Source: Micromussa lordhowensis (taxonomy: Eukaryota > Cnidaria > Anthozoa > Scleractinia > Lobophylliidae). From it: a DNA stretch of 64,000 bases. Of the stretch, positions 53,141-64,000 are shown in pieces; position 1 is the stretch's first letter; every line of letters starts with the position of its first letter. The position numbers and the translations under genes are program-made. The notes below the pieces were generated by a model. The model saw only the letters and a program-made list of their open reading frames with translations. It was not told the origin of the DNA and made no database searches. The stretch spans positions 1-64,000 of the forward strand of contig CAXHUQ010000940.1 of the NCBI GenBank assembly GCA_964020085.1, in the 5' to 3' direction.

Positions 53141-54312
53141 ACTCCCGGGGTCGGTCCGGGTCCAAATGCGAAGTATCGGAGCTGCGCGAAATCTCCCACT
53201 ATGCTAATCAGCCCGCAGATCCCCAGGCGTGGCCGGCTGGCTGACTCGTTAGCCGAGCTTGACGCGTGTCGCAACTTGGCAAACTAATGGCACCAAAGCA
53301 CTCCTGGGGTGGGTCCGGGTCCACATGCAAAGTTTCGGAGGTGCGCGACATCTCGCACTATGCTAACCAGCCCGTTTGCTAATTAGCCGAACTTTGCGCG
53401 CGTCGCAACTTTGCAAACTAATACCACCAAAGCACTCCCGGGGTCGGTCCGGGTCCAAATGCGAAGTATCGGAGCTGCGCAAAATCTCCCACTATGCTAA
53501 TCAGCCCGCAGATCCCCAGGCGTGGCCGGCTGGCTGACTCGTTAGCCGAGCTTGACGCGTGTCGCAACTTGGCAAACTAATGGCACCAAAGCACTCCTGG
53601 GGTGGGTCCGGGTCCACATGCAAAGTTTCGGAGCTGCGCGACATCTCGCACTATGCTAACCAGCCCGTTTGCTAATTAGCCGAACTTTGCGCGCGTCGCA
53701 ACTTTGCAAACTAATACCACCAAAGCACTCCCGGGGTCGGTCCGGGTCCAAATGCGAAGTATCGGAGCTGCGCGAAATCTCCCACTATGCTAATCAGCCC
53801 GCAGATCCCCAGGCGTGGCCGGCTGGCTGACTCGTTAGCCGAGCTTGACGCGTGTCGCAACTTGGCAAACTAATGGCACCAAAGCACTCCTGGGGTGGGT
53901 CCGGGTCCACATGCAAAGTTTCGGAGCTGCGCGACATCTCGCACTATGCTAACCAGCCCGTTTGCTAATTAGCCGAACTTTGCGCGCGTCGCAACTTTGC
54001 AAACTAATACCACCAAAGCACTCCCGGGGTCGGTCCGGGTCCAAATGCGAAGATTCGGAGCTACGCGAAATCTCCCACTATGCTAATCAGCCCGCAGATC
54101 CCCAGGCGTGGCCGGCTGGCTGACTCGTTAGCCGAGCTTGACGCGTGTCGCAACTTGGCAAACTAATGGCACCAAAGCACTCCTGGGGTGGGTCCGGGTC
54201 CACATGCAAAGTTTCGGAGCTGCGCGACATCTCGCACTATGCTAACCAGCCCGTTTGCTAATTAGGCGAACTTTGCGCGCGTCGCAACTTTGCAAACTAA
54301 TACCACCAAAGC

Positions 54313-54605
54313 ACTCCCAGGGTCGGGCCGGGGCCAAATGCGAAGTTTCGGAGCTGCGCGAAATCTCCCACTATGCTAATCAGCCCGCAGATCCCCAGGC
54401 GTGGCCAGCTGGCTGACTCGTTAGCCGAGCTTGACGTGTGTCGCAACTTGGCAAACTAATGGCACCAAAGCACTCCTGGGGTGGGTCCGGGTCCACATGC
54501 AAAGTTTCGGAGCTGCGCGACATCTCGCACTATGCTAACCAGCCCGTTTGCTAATTAGCCGAACTTTGCGCGCGTCGCAACTTTGCAAACTAATACCACC
54601 AAAGC
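54313..54605 (+). repeat. Unusually divergent dimer
   Basis: The A monomer has about six changes clustered in one unit: CCCAGGGTCGGGCCGGGGCC replaces the consensus start, GAAGTTTCGG is B-like, GGCCAGCTGG creates CAGCTG (about 54406), and GACGTG lies near 54434. The preceding dimer is also marked (GAAGATTCGGAGCTACGCG near 54050, TTAGGCGAAC near 54264). This is the most diverged A that I saw in the window. Confidence 0.75.
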
Positions 54606-55777
54606 ACTCCCGGGGTCGGTCCGGGTCCAAATGCGAAGTATCGGAGCTGCGCGAAATCTCCCACTATGCTAATCAGCCCGCAGATCCCCAGGCGTGGCCG
54701 GCTGGCTGACTCGTTAGCCGAGCTTGACGCGTGTCGCAACTTGGCAAACTAATGGCACCAAAGCACTCCTGGGGTGGGTCTGGGTCCACATGCAAAGTTT
54801 CGGAGCTGCGCGACATCTCGCACTATGCTAACCAGCCCGTTTGCTAATTAGCCGAACTTTGCGCGCGTCGCAACTTTGCAAACTAATACCACCAAAGCAC
54901 TCCCGGGGTCGGTCCGGGTCCAAATGCGAAGTATCGGAGCTGCGCGAAATCTCCCACTATGCTAATCAGCCCGCAGATCCCCAGGCGTGGCCGGCTGGCT
55001 GACTCGTTAGCCGAGCTTGACGCGTGTCGCAACTTGGCAAACTAATGGCACCAAAGCACTCCTGGGGTGGGTCCGGGTCCACATGCAAAGTTTCGGAGCT
55101 GCGCGACATCTCGCACTATGCTAACCAGCCCGTTTGCTAATTAGCCGAACTTTGCGCGCGTCGCAACTTTGCAAACTAATACCACCAAAGCACTCCCGGG
55201 GTCTGTCCGGGTCCAAATGCGAAGTATCGGAGCTGCGCGAAATCTCCCACTATGCTAATCAGCCCGCAGATCCCCAGGCGTGGCCGGCTGGCTGACTCGT
55301 TAGCTGAGCTTGACGCGTGTCGCAACTTGGCAAACTAATGGCACCAAAGCACTCCTGGGGTGGGTCCGGGTCCACATGCAAAGTTTCGGAGCTGCGCGAC
55401 ATCTCGCACTATGCTAACCAGCCCGTTTGCTAATTAGCCGAACTTTGCGCGCGTCGCAACTTTGCAAACTAATACCACCAAAGCACTCCCGGGGTCGGTC
55501 CGGGTCCAAATGCGAAGTATCGGAGCTGCGCGAAATCTCCCACTATGCTAATCAGCCCGCAGATCCCCAGGCGTGGCTGGCTGGCTGACTCGTTAGCCGA
55601 GCTTGACGTGTGTCGCAACTTGGCAAACTAATGGCACCAAAGCACTCCTGGGGTGGGTCCGGGTCCACATGCAAAGTTTCGGAGCTGCGCGACATCTCGC
55701 ACTATGCTAACCAGCCCGTTTGCTAATTAGCCGAACTTTGCGCGCGTCACAACTTTGCAAACTAATACCACCAAAGC

Positions 55778-56656
55778 ACTCCCGGGGTCGGTCCGGGTCC
55801 AAATGCGAAGTATCGGAGCTGCGCGAAATCTCCCACTATGCTAATCAGCCTGCAGATCCCCAGGCGTGGCCGGCTGGCTGACTCGTTAGCCGAGCTTGAC
55901 GCGTGTCGCAACTTGGCAAACTAATGGCACCAAAGCACTCCTGGGGTGGGTCCGGGTCCACATGCAAAGTTTCGGAGCTGCGCGACATCTCGCACTATGC
56001 TAACCAGCCCGTTTGCTAATTAGCCGAACTTTGCGCGCGTCGCAACTTTGCAAACTAATACCACCAAAGCACTCCCGGGGTCGGTCCGGGTCCAAATGCG
56101 AAGTATCGGAGCTGCGCGAAATCTCCCACTATGCTAATCAGCCCGCAGATCCCCAGGCGTGGCCGGCTGGCTGACTCGTTAGCCGAGCTTGACGCGTGTC
56201 GCAACTTGGCAAACTAATGGCACCAAAGCACTCCTGGGGTGGGTCCGGGTCCACATGCAAAGTTTCGGAGCTGCGCGACATCTCGCACTATGCTAACCAG
56301 CCCGTTTGCTAATTAGCCGAACTTTGCGCGCGTCGCAACTTTGCAAACTAATACCACCAAAGCACTCCCGGGGTCGGTCCGGGTCCAAATGCGAAGTATC
56401 GGAGCTGCGCGAAATCTCCCACTATGCTAATCAGCCTGCAGATCCCCAGGCGTGGCCGGCTGGCTGACTCGTTAGCCGAGCTTGACGCGTGTCGCAACTT
56501 GGCAAACTAATGGCACCAAAGCACTCCTGGGGTGGGTCCGGGTCCACATGCAAAGTTTCGGAGCTGCGCGACATCTCGCACTATGCTAACCAGCCCGTTT
56601 GCTAATTAGCCGAACTTTGCGCGCGTCGCAACTTTGCAAACTAATACCACCAAAGC
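55778..56656 (+). repeat. CCTGCAG (PstI) variant in two dimers 586 bp apart
   Basis: CAGCCCGCAG becomes CAGCCTGCAG at about 55850 and 56436, exactly two dimers apart. The change is a CpG transition. It points to another two-dimer duplication just ahead of hybrid 4. Confidence 0.7.
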
Positions 56657-56949
56657 ACTCCCGGGGTCGGTCCGGGTCCAAATGCGAAGTATCGGAGCTA
56701 CGCGAAATCTCCCACTATGCTAATCAGCCCGCAGATCCCCAGGCGTGGCCGGCTGGCTGACTCGTTAGCCGAGCTTGACGCGTGTCGCAACTTGGCAAAC
56801 TAATGGCACCAAAGCACTCCTGGGGTGGGTCCGGGTCCACATGCAAAGTTTCGGAGCTGCGCGACATCTCGCACTATGCTAACCAGCCCGTTTGCTAATT
56901 AGCCGAACTTTGCGCGCGTCGCAACTTTGCAAACTAATACCACCAAAGC

Positions 56950-57083
56950 ACTCCCGGGGTCGGTCCGGGTCCAAATGCGAAGTATCGGAGCTGCGCGAAA
57001 TCTCGCACTATGCTAACCAGCCCGTTTGCTAATTAGCCGAACTTTGCGCGCGTCGCAACTTTGCAAACTAATACCACCAAAGC
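56950..57083 (+). repeat. A/B hybrid monomer 4 (134 bp)
   Basis: This has the same A-to-B switch as the other three hybrids, 13 dimers after hybrid 3. The preceding dimer (56657) has GGAGCTACGCG, a mark shared with the dimers before hybrids 1 and 3. The following dimer starts the right copy of the long-range duplication, so this hybrid sits at the visible boundary of that segment. Confidence 0.95.
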
Positions 57084-60000
57084 ACTCCCGGGGTCGGTCC
57101 GGGTCCAAATGCGAAGTATCGGAGCTGCGCGAAATCTCCCACTATGCTAATCAGCCCGCAGATCCCCAGGCGTGGCCGGCTGGCTGACTCGTTAGCCGAG
57201 CTTGACGCGTGTCGCAACTTGGCAAACTAATGGCACCAAAGCACTCCTGGGGTGGGTCCGGGTCCACATGCAAAGTTTCGGAGCTGCGCGAAATCTCGCA
57301 CTATGCTAACCAGCCCGTTTCCTAATTAGCCGAACTTTGCGCGCGTCGCAACTTTGCAAACTAATACCACCAAAGCACTCCCGGGGTCGGTCCGGGTCCA
57401 AATGCGAAGTATCGGAGCTGCGCGAAATCTCCCACTATGCTAATCAGCCCGCAGATCCCCAGGCGTGGCCGGCTGGCTGACTCGTTAGCCGAGCTTGACG
57501 CGTGTCGCAACTTGGCAAACTAATGGCACCAAAGCACTCCTGGGGTGGGTCCGGGTCCACATGCAAAGTTTCGGAGCTGCGCGACATCTCACACTATGCT
57601 AACCAGCCCGTTTGCTAATTAGCCGAACTTTGCGCGCGTCGCAACTTTGCAAACTAATACCACCAAAGCACTCCCGGGGTCGGTCCGGGTGCAAATGTGA
57701 AGTATCGGAGCTGCGCGAAATCTCCCACTATGCTAATCAGCCCGCAGATCCCCAGGCGTGGCCGGCTGGCTGACTCGTTAGCCGAGCTTGACGCGTGTCG
57801 CAACTTGGCAAACTAATGGCACCAAAGCACTCCTGGGGTGGGTCCGGGTCCACATGCAAAGTTTCGGAGCTGCGCGACATCTCGCACTATGCTAACCAGC
57901 CCGTTTGCTAATTAGCCGAACTTTGCGCGCGTCGCAACTTTGCAAACTAATACCACCAAAGCACTCCCGGGGTCGGTCCGGGTCCAAATGCGAAGTATCG
58001 GAGCTGCGCGAAATCTCCCACTATGCTAATCAGCCCGCAGATCCCCCGGCGTGGCCGGCTGGCTGACTCGTTAGCCGAGCTTGACGCGTGTCGCAACTTG
58101 GCAAACTAATGGCACCAAAGCACTCCTGGGGTGGGTCCGGGTCCACATGCAAAGTTTCGGAGCTGCGCGACATCTCGCACTATGCTAACCAGCCCGTTTG
58201 CTAATTAGCCGAACTTTGCGCGCGTCGCAACTTTGCAAACTAATACCACCAAAGCACTCCCAGGGTCGGTCCGGGTCCAAATGCGAAGTATCGGAGCTGC
58301 GCGAAATCTCCCACTATGCTAATCAGCCCGCAGATCCCCAGGCAGGGCCGGCTGGCTGACTCGTTAGCCGAGCTTGACGCGTGTCGCAACTTGGCAAACT
58401 AATGGCACCAAAGCACTCCTGGGGTGGGTCCGGGTCCACATGCAAAGTTTCGGAGCTGCGCGACATCTCGCACTATGCTAACCAGCCCGTTTGCTAATTA
58501 GCCGAACTTTGCGCGCGTCGCAACTTTGCAAACTAATACCACCAAAGCACTCCCGGGGTCGGTCCGGGTCCAAATGCGAAGTATCGGAGCTGCGCGAAAT
58601 CTCCCACTATGCTAATCAGCCCGCAGATCCCCAGGCATGGCCGGCTGGCTGACTCGTTAGCCGAGCTTGACGCGTGTCGCAACTTGGCAAACTAATGGCA
58701 CCAAAGCACTCCTGGGGTGGGTCCGGGTCCACATGCAAAGTTTCGGAGCTGCGCGACATCTCGCACTATGCTAACCAGCCCGTTTGCTAATTAGCCGAAC
58801 TTTGCGCGCGTCGCAACTTTGCAAACTAATACCACCAAAGCACTCCCGGGGTCGGTCCGGGTCCAAATGCGAAGTATCGGAGCTGCGCGAAATCTCCCAC
58901 TATGCTAATCAGCCCGCAGATCCCCAGGCGTGGCCGGCTGGCTGACTCGTTAGCCGAGCTTGACGCGTGTCGCAACTTGGCAAACTAATGGCACCAAAGC
59001 ACTCCTGGGGTGGGTCCGGGTCCACATGCAAAGTTTCGGAGCTGCGCGACATCTCGCACTATGCTAACCAGCCCGTTTGCTAATTAGCCGAACTTTGCGC
59101 GTGTCGCAACTTTGCAAACTAATACCACCAAAGCACTCCCGGGGTCGGTCCGGGTCCAAATGCGAAGTATCGGAGCTGCGCGAAATCTCCCACTATGCTA
59201 ATCAGCCCGCAGATCCCCAGGCGTGGCCGGCTGGCTGACTCGTTAGCCGAGCTTGACGCGTGTCGCAACTTGGCAAACTAATGGCACCAAAGCACTCCTG
59301 GGGTCGGTCCGGGTCCAAATGCAAAGTTTCGGAGCTGCGCGACATCTCGCACTATGCTAACCAGCCCGTTTGCTAATTAGCCCAACTTTGCGCGCGTCGC
59401 AACTTTGCAAACTAATACCACCAAAGCACTCCCGGGGTCGGTCCGGGTCCAAATGCGAAGTATCGGAGCTGCGCGAAATCTCCCACTATGATAATCAGCC
59501 CGCAGATCCCCAGGCGTGGCCGGCTGGCTGACTCGTTAGCCAAGCTTGACGCGTGTCGCAACTTGGCAAACTAATGGCACCAAAGCACTCCTGGGATGGG
59601 TCCGGGTCCACATGCAAAGTTTCGGAGCTGCGCGACATCTCGCACTATGCTAACCAGCCCGTTTGCTAATTAGCCGAACTTTGCGCGCGTCGCAACTTTG
59701 CAAACTAATACCACCAAAGCACTCCCGGGGTCGGTCCGGGTCCAAATGCGAAGTATCGGAGCTGCGCGAAATCTCCCACTATGCTAATCAGCCCGCAGAT
59801 CCCCAGGCGTGGCCGGCTGGCTGACTCGTTAGCCGAGCTTGACGCGTGTCGCAACTTGGCAAACTAATGGCACCAAAGCACTCCTGGGGTGGGTCCGGGT
59901 CCACATGCAAAGTTTCGGAGCTGCGCGACATCTCGCACTATGCTAACCAGCCCGTTTGCTAATTAGCCGAACTTTGCGCGCGTCGCAACTTTGCAAACTA

Positions 60001-61185
60001 ATACCACCAAAGCACTCCCGGGGTCGGTCCGGGTCCAAATGCGAAGTATCGGAGCTGCGCGAAATCTCCCACTATGCTAATCAGCCCGCAGATCAACAGG
60101 CGTGGCCGGCTGGCTGACTCGTTAGCCGAGCTTGACGCGTGTCGCAACTTGGCAAACTAATGGCACCAAAGCACTCCTGGGGTGGGTCCGGGTCCACATG
60201 CAAAGTTTCGGAGCTGCGCGACATCTCGCACTATGCTAACCAGCCCGTTTGCTAATTAGCCGAACTTTGCGCGCGTCGCAACTTTGCAAACTAATACCAC
60301 CAAAGCACTCCCGGGGTCGGTCCGGGTCCAAATGCGAAGTATCGGAGCTGCGCGAAATCTCCCACTATGCTAATCAGCCCGCAGATCCCCAGGCGTGGCC
60401 GGCTGGCTGACTCGTTAGCCGAGCTTGACGCGTGTCGCAACTTGGCAAACTAATGGCACCAAAGCACTCCTGGGGTGGGTCCGGGTCCACATGCAAAGTT
60501 TCGGAGCTGCGCGACATCTCGCACTATGCTAACCAGCCCGTTTGCTAATTAGCCGAACTTTGCGCGCGTCGCAACTTTGCAAACTAATACCACCAAAGCA
60601 CTCCCGGGGTCGGTCCGGGTCCAAATGCGAAGTATCGCAGCTGCGCGAAATCTCCCACTATGCTAATCAGCCCGCAGATCCCCAGGCGTGGCCGGCTGGC
60701 TGACTCGTTAGCCGAGCTTGACGCGTGTCGCAACTTGGCAAACTAATGGCACCAAAGCACTCCTGGGGTGGGTCCGGGTCCACATGCAAAGTTTCGGAGC
60801 TGCGCGACATCTCGCACTATGCTAACCAGCCCGTTTGCTAATTAGCCGAACTTTGCGCGCGTTGCAACTTTGCAAACTAATACCACCAAAGCACTCCCGG
60901 GGTCGGTCCGGGTCCAAATGCGAAGTATCGGAGCTGCGCGAAATCTCCCACTATGCTAATCAGCCCGCAGATCCCCAGGCGTGGCCGGCTGGCTGACTCG
61001 TTAGCCGAGCTTGACGCGTGTCGCAACTTGGCAAACTAATGGCACCAAAGCACTCCTGGGGTGGGTCCGGGTCCACATGCAAAGTTTCGGAGCTGCGCGA
61101 CATCTCGCACTATGCTAACCAGCCCGTTTGCTAATTAGCCGAACTTTGCGCGCGTCGCAACTTTGCAAACTAATACCACCAAAGC

Positions 61186-62943
61186 ACTCCCGGGGTCGGT
61201 CCGGGTCCAAATGCGAAGTATCGGAGCTGCGCGAAATCTCCCACTATGCTAATCAGCCCGCAGATCCCCAGGCGTGGCCGGCTGGCTGACTCGTTAGCCG
61301 AGCTTGACGCGTGTTGCAACTTGGCAAACTAATTGCACCAAAGCACTCCTGGGGTGGGTCCGGGTCCAAATGCAAAGTTTCGGAGCTGCGCGACATCTCG
61401 CACTATGCTAACCAGCCCGTTTGCTAATTAGCCGAACTTTGCGCGCGTCGCAACTTTGCAAACTAATACCACCAAAGCACTCCCGGGGTCGGTCCGGGTC
61501 CAAATGCGAAGTATCGGAGCTGCGCGAAATCTCCCACTATGCTAATCAGCCCGCAGATCCCCAGGCGTGGCCGGCTGGCTGACTCGTTAGCCGAGCTTGA
61601 CGCGTGTTGCAACTTGGCAAACTAATGGCACCAAAGCACTCCTGGGGTGGGTCCGGGTCCAAATGCAAAGTTTCGGAGCTGCGCGACATCTCGCACTATG
61701 CTAACCAGCCCGTTTGCTAATTAGCCGAACTTTGCGCGCGTCGCAACTTTGCAAACTAATACCACCAAAGCACTCCCGGGGTCGGTCCGGGTCCAAATGC
61801 GAAGTATCGGAGCTGCGCGAAATCTCCCACTATGCTAATCAGCCCGCAGATCCCCAGGCGTGGCCGGCTGGCTGACTCGTTAGCCGAGCTTGACGCGTGT
61901 TGCAACTTGGCAAACTAATGGCACCAAAGCACTCCTGGGGTGGGTCCGGGTCCAAATGCAAAGTTTCGGAGCTGCGCGACATCTCGCACTATGCTAACCA
62001 GCCCGTTTGCTAATTAGCCGAACTTTGCGCGCGTCGCAACTTTGCAAACTAATACCACCAAAGCACTCCCGGGGTCGGTCCGGGTCCAAATGCGAAGTAT
62101 CGGAGCTGCGCGAAATCTCCCACTATGCTAATCAGCCCGCAGATCCCCAGGCGTGGCCGGCTGGCTGACTCGTTAGCCGAGCTTGACGCGTGTTGCAACT
62201 TGGCAAACTAATTGCACCAAAGCACTCCTGGGGTGGGTCCGGGTCCAAATGCAAAGTTTCGGAGCTGCGCGACATCTCGCACTATGCTAACCAGCCCGTT
62301 TGCTAATTAGCCGAACTTTGCGCGCGTCGCAACTTTGCAAACTAATACCACCAAAGCACTCCCGGGGTCGGTCCGGGTCCAAATGCGAAGTATCGGAGCT
62401 GCGCGAAATCTCCCACTATGCTAATCAGCCCGCAGATCCCCAGGCGTGGCCGGCTGGCTGACTCGTTAGCCGAGCTTGACGCGTGTTGCAACTTGGCAAA
62501 CTAATGGCACCAAAGCACTCCTGGGGTGGGTCCGGGTCCAAATGCAAAGTTTCGGAGCTGCGCGACATCTCGCACTATGCTAACCAGCCCGTTTGCTAAT
62601 TAGCCGAACTTTGCGCGCGTCGCAACTTTGCAAACTAATACCACCAAAGCACTCCCGGGGTCGGTCCGGGTCCAAATGCGAAGTATCGGAGCTGCGCGAA
62701 ATCTCCCACTATGCTAATCAGCCCGCAGATCCCCAGGCGTGGCCGGCTGGCTGACTCGTTAGCCGAGCTTGACGCGTGTTGCAACTTGGCAAACTAATGG
62801 CACCAAAGCACTCCTGGGGTGGGTCCGGGTCCAAATGCAAAGTTTCGGAGCTGCGCGACATCTCGCACTATGCTAACCAGCCCGTTTGCTAATTAGCCGA
62901 ACTTTGCGCGCGTCGCAACTTTGCAAACTAATACCACCAAAGC
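61186..62943 (+). repeat. Six consecutive V dimers (local amplification)
   Basis: Six dimers in a row combine CGCGTGTTGC in A with CCAAATGCAAAG in B. The left and middle partner regions have only one such dimer before TATCGAAGC. Dimers 1 and 4 (61186, 62065) also share AATTGCACC, so the run itself looks like two copies of an 879-bp triple. The five extra dimers account exactly for the offset change from 39,797 to 41,262 bp relative to the left copy. Confidence 0.85.
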
Positions 62944-63822
62944 ACTCCCGGGGTCGGTCCGGGTCCAAATGCGAAGTATCGAAGCTGCGCGAAATCTCCC
63001 ACTATGCTAATCAGCCCGCAGATCCCCAGGCGTGGCCGGCTGGCTGACTCGTTAGCCGAGCTTGACGCGTGTCGCAACTTGGCAAACTAATGGCACCAAA
63101 GCACTCCTGGGGTGGGTCCGGGTCCACATGCAAAGTTTCGGAGCTGCGCGACATCTCGCACTATGCTAACCAGCCCGTTTGCTAATTAGCCGAACTTTGC
63201 GCGCGTCGCAACTTTGCAAACTAATACCACCAAAGCACTCCCGGGGTCGGTCCGGGTCCAAATGCGAAGTATCGGAGCTGCGCGAAATCTCCCACTATGC
63301 TAATCAGCCCGCAGATCCCCAGGCGTGGCCGGCTGGCTGACTCGTTAGCCGAGCTTGACGCGTGTTGCAACTTGGCAAACTAATGGCACCAAAGCACTCC
63401 TGGGGTGGGTCCGGGTCCACATGCAAAGTTTCGGAGCTGCGCGACATCTCGCACTATGCTAACCAGCCCGTTTGCTAATTAGCCGAACTTTGCGCGCGTC
63501 GCAACTTTGCAAACTAATACCACCAAAGCACTCCCGGGGTCGGTCCGGGTCCAAATGCGAAGTATCGGAGCTGCGCAAAATCTCCCACTATGCTAATCAG
63601 CCCGCAGATCCCCAGGCGTGGCCGGCTGGCTGACTCGTTAGCCGAGCTTGACGCGTGTCGCAACTTGGCAAACTAATGGCACCAAAGCACTCCTGGGGTG
63701 GGTCCGGGTCCACATGCAAAGTTTCGGAGCTGCGCGACATCTCGCACTATGCTAACCAGCCCGTTTGCTAATTAGCCGAACTTTGCGCGCGTCGCAACTT
63801 TGCAAACTAATACCACCAAAGC

Positions 63823-64000
63823 ACTCCCGGGGTCGGTCCGGGTCCAAATCCGAAGTATCGGAGCTGCGCGAAATCTCCCACTATGCTAATCAGCCCGCAG
63901 ATCCCCAGGCGTGGCCGGCTGGCTGACTCGTTAGCCGAGCTTGACGCGTGTCGCAACTTGGCAAACTAATGGCACCAAAGCACTCCTGGGGTGGGTCCGG
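63823..64000 (+). repeat. Partial dimer at the window edge
   Basis: A complete A (63823-63981, with the AAATCCGAAG variant) is followed by the first 19 bases of B (63982-64000). The array continues beyond the window on the right. On the left it starts exactly at an A boundary, which only reflects where the window was cut. Confidence 0.95.

Larger units (their letters stand above)
1..64000 (+). repeat. 293-bp dimeric (A-B) satellite DNA array
   Basis: The window is a head-to-tail array with a 293-bp period. Monomer A starts at 1, 294, 587 and so on, and the phase can be followed to the last base. There are 216 full dimers, four 134-bp hybrid monomers and a final partial dimer; two dimers lack 1 bp. 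The consensus is about 58% GC, with 26 CpG per unit. Most dimers differ from the consensus at only zero to a few bases, so the array has been homogenised recently or continuously. No inverted unit, transposon or unique sequence interrupts it. Because 293 is not a multiple of 3, reading frames rotate from unit to unit and meet every stop codon, so no long ORF can exist. Such arrays are typical of eukaryotic centromeric, subtelomeric or other heterochromatin. I do not recognise the family or species. Confidence 0.98.
57084..64000 (+). repeat. Right copy of the long-range segmental duplication
   Basis: From the first dimer after hybrid 4, the variant markers follow those of 16115 onward: B GAAATCTCGC (57290), CTCACACTATG, TGCAAATGTG (57690), CCAGGGTCGG (58260), AGGCAGGGCC (58340), AGGCATGG (58633), CGCGTGTCGC (59098), TAGCCCAACT (59378), CCAAGCTT (59540), CGCGTGTTGC (61308), TATCGAAGC (62977), GCGCAAAATC (near 63573) and AAATCCGAAG (63846). 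The match continues to the window edge, so the full extent is unknown. Private changes here include TTTCCTAATT near 57320 and GATCAACAGG near 60092. Confidence 0.85.

Noticed and set aside
1..64000. CRISPR array
   Set aside because: The units are 293 bp, contiguous and nearly identical throughout. There are no short repeats with unique spacers and no cas genes.
1..64000. rDNA spacer repeats or telomeric repeats
   Set aside because: There are no rRNA gene sequences anywhere in the window and no TTAGGG- or TTTAGGG-type runs.
1..64000. Insertion sequences, LTRs or other transposons within the array
   Set aside because: The A-B register accounts for every base, with only two 1-bp deletions and four 134-bp hybrids, so there is no room for an insertion.

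Overview
The whole 64 kb window is one uninterrupted tandem satellite DNA array. I find no gene, RNA gene, transposon, CRISPR array or unique sequence. All units lie in the same orientation. The basic period is 293 bp, built from two related monomers: A (159 bp) and B (134 bp). A and B differ at about 20 of 134 aligned positions (about 85% identity), and A carries an extra 25 bp (bases 76-100 of the unit). The window holds 216 complete A-B dimers, four single 134-bp A/B hybrid monomers, and a partial dimer at the right edge. Two dimers are 1 bp short. These lengths add up exactly to 64,000.

An array this long, homogeneous and stop-rich, with a dimeric unit near two-nucleosome scale, points to eukaryotic heterochromatin (centromeric, pericentromeric, subtelomeric or knob). 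I do not recognise the satellite family and cannot name the organism. CpG is abundant (26 per 293 bp, about 1.07 times expectation). Many of the rare variants are CpG-to-TpG or CpA changes. A plant-like methylated genome fits this, but that is inference.

Layout: 1-8.8 kb is the most uniform part, with a 1,758-bp repeated block at 2.6-5.6 kb. From 8.8 to 46.9 kb, variant-marked dimers recur at whole-dimer spacings of 2, 3, 4, 5, 8, 11, 12 and 16 dimers. From 46.9 to 57.1 kb, four A/B hybrid monomers interrupt the A-B alternation, and the first two each head a 1,892-bp tandem block (hybrid plus six dimers). From 57.1 kb to the right edge, the array repeats the variant pattern of 16.1-22.8 kb about 40 kb away, changed by later dimer gains, including six near-identical variant dimers at 61.2-62.9 kb.

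The interesting content is therefore the array's recombination history: unequal exchange in whole-dimer steps, one A/B crossover type copied four times, patches of conversion between A and B, and long-range copying. Two per-unit sequence features also deserve a check: a Pol III A-box/B-box-like pair and a 10-bp palindrome found only in B. Both are speculative.
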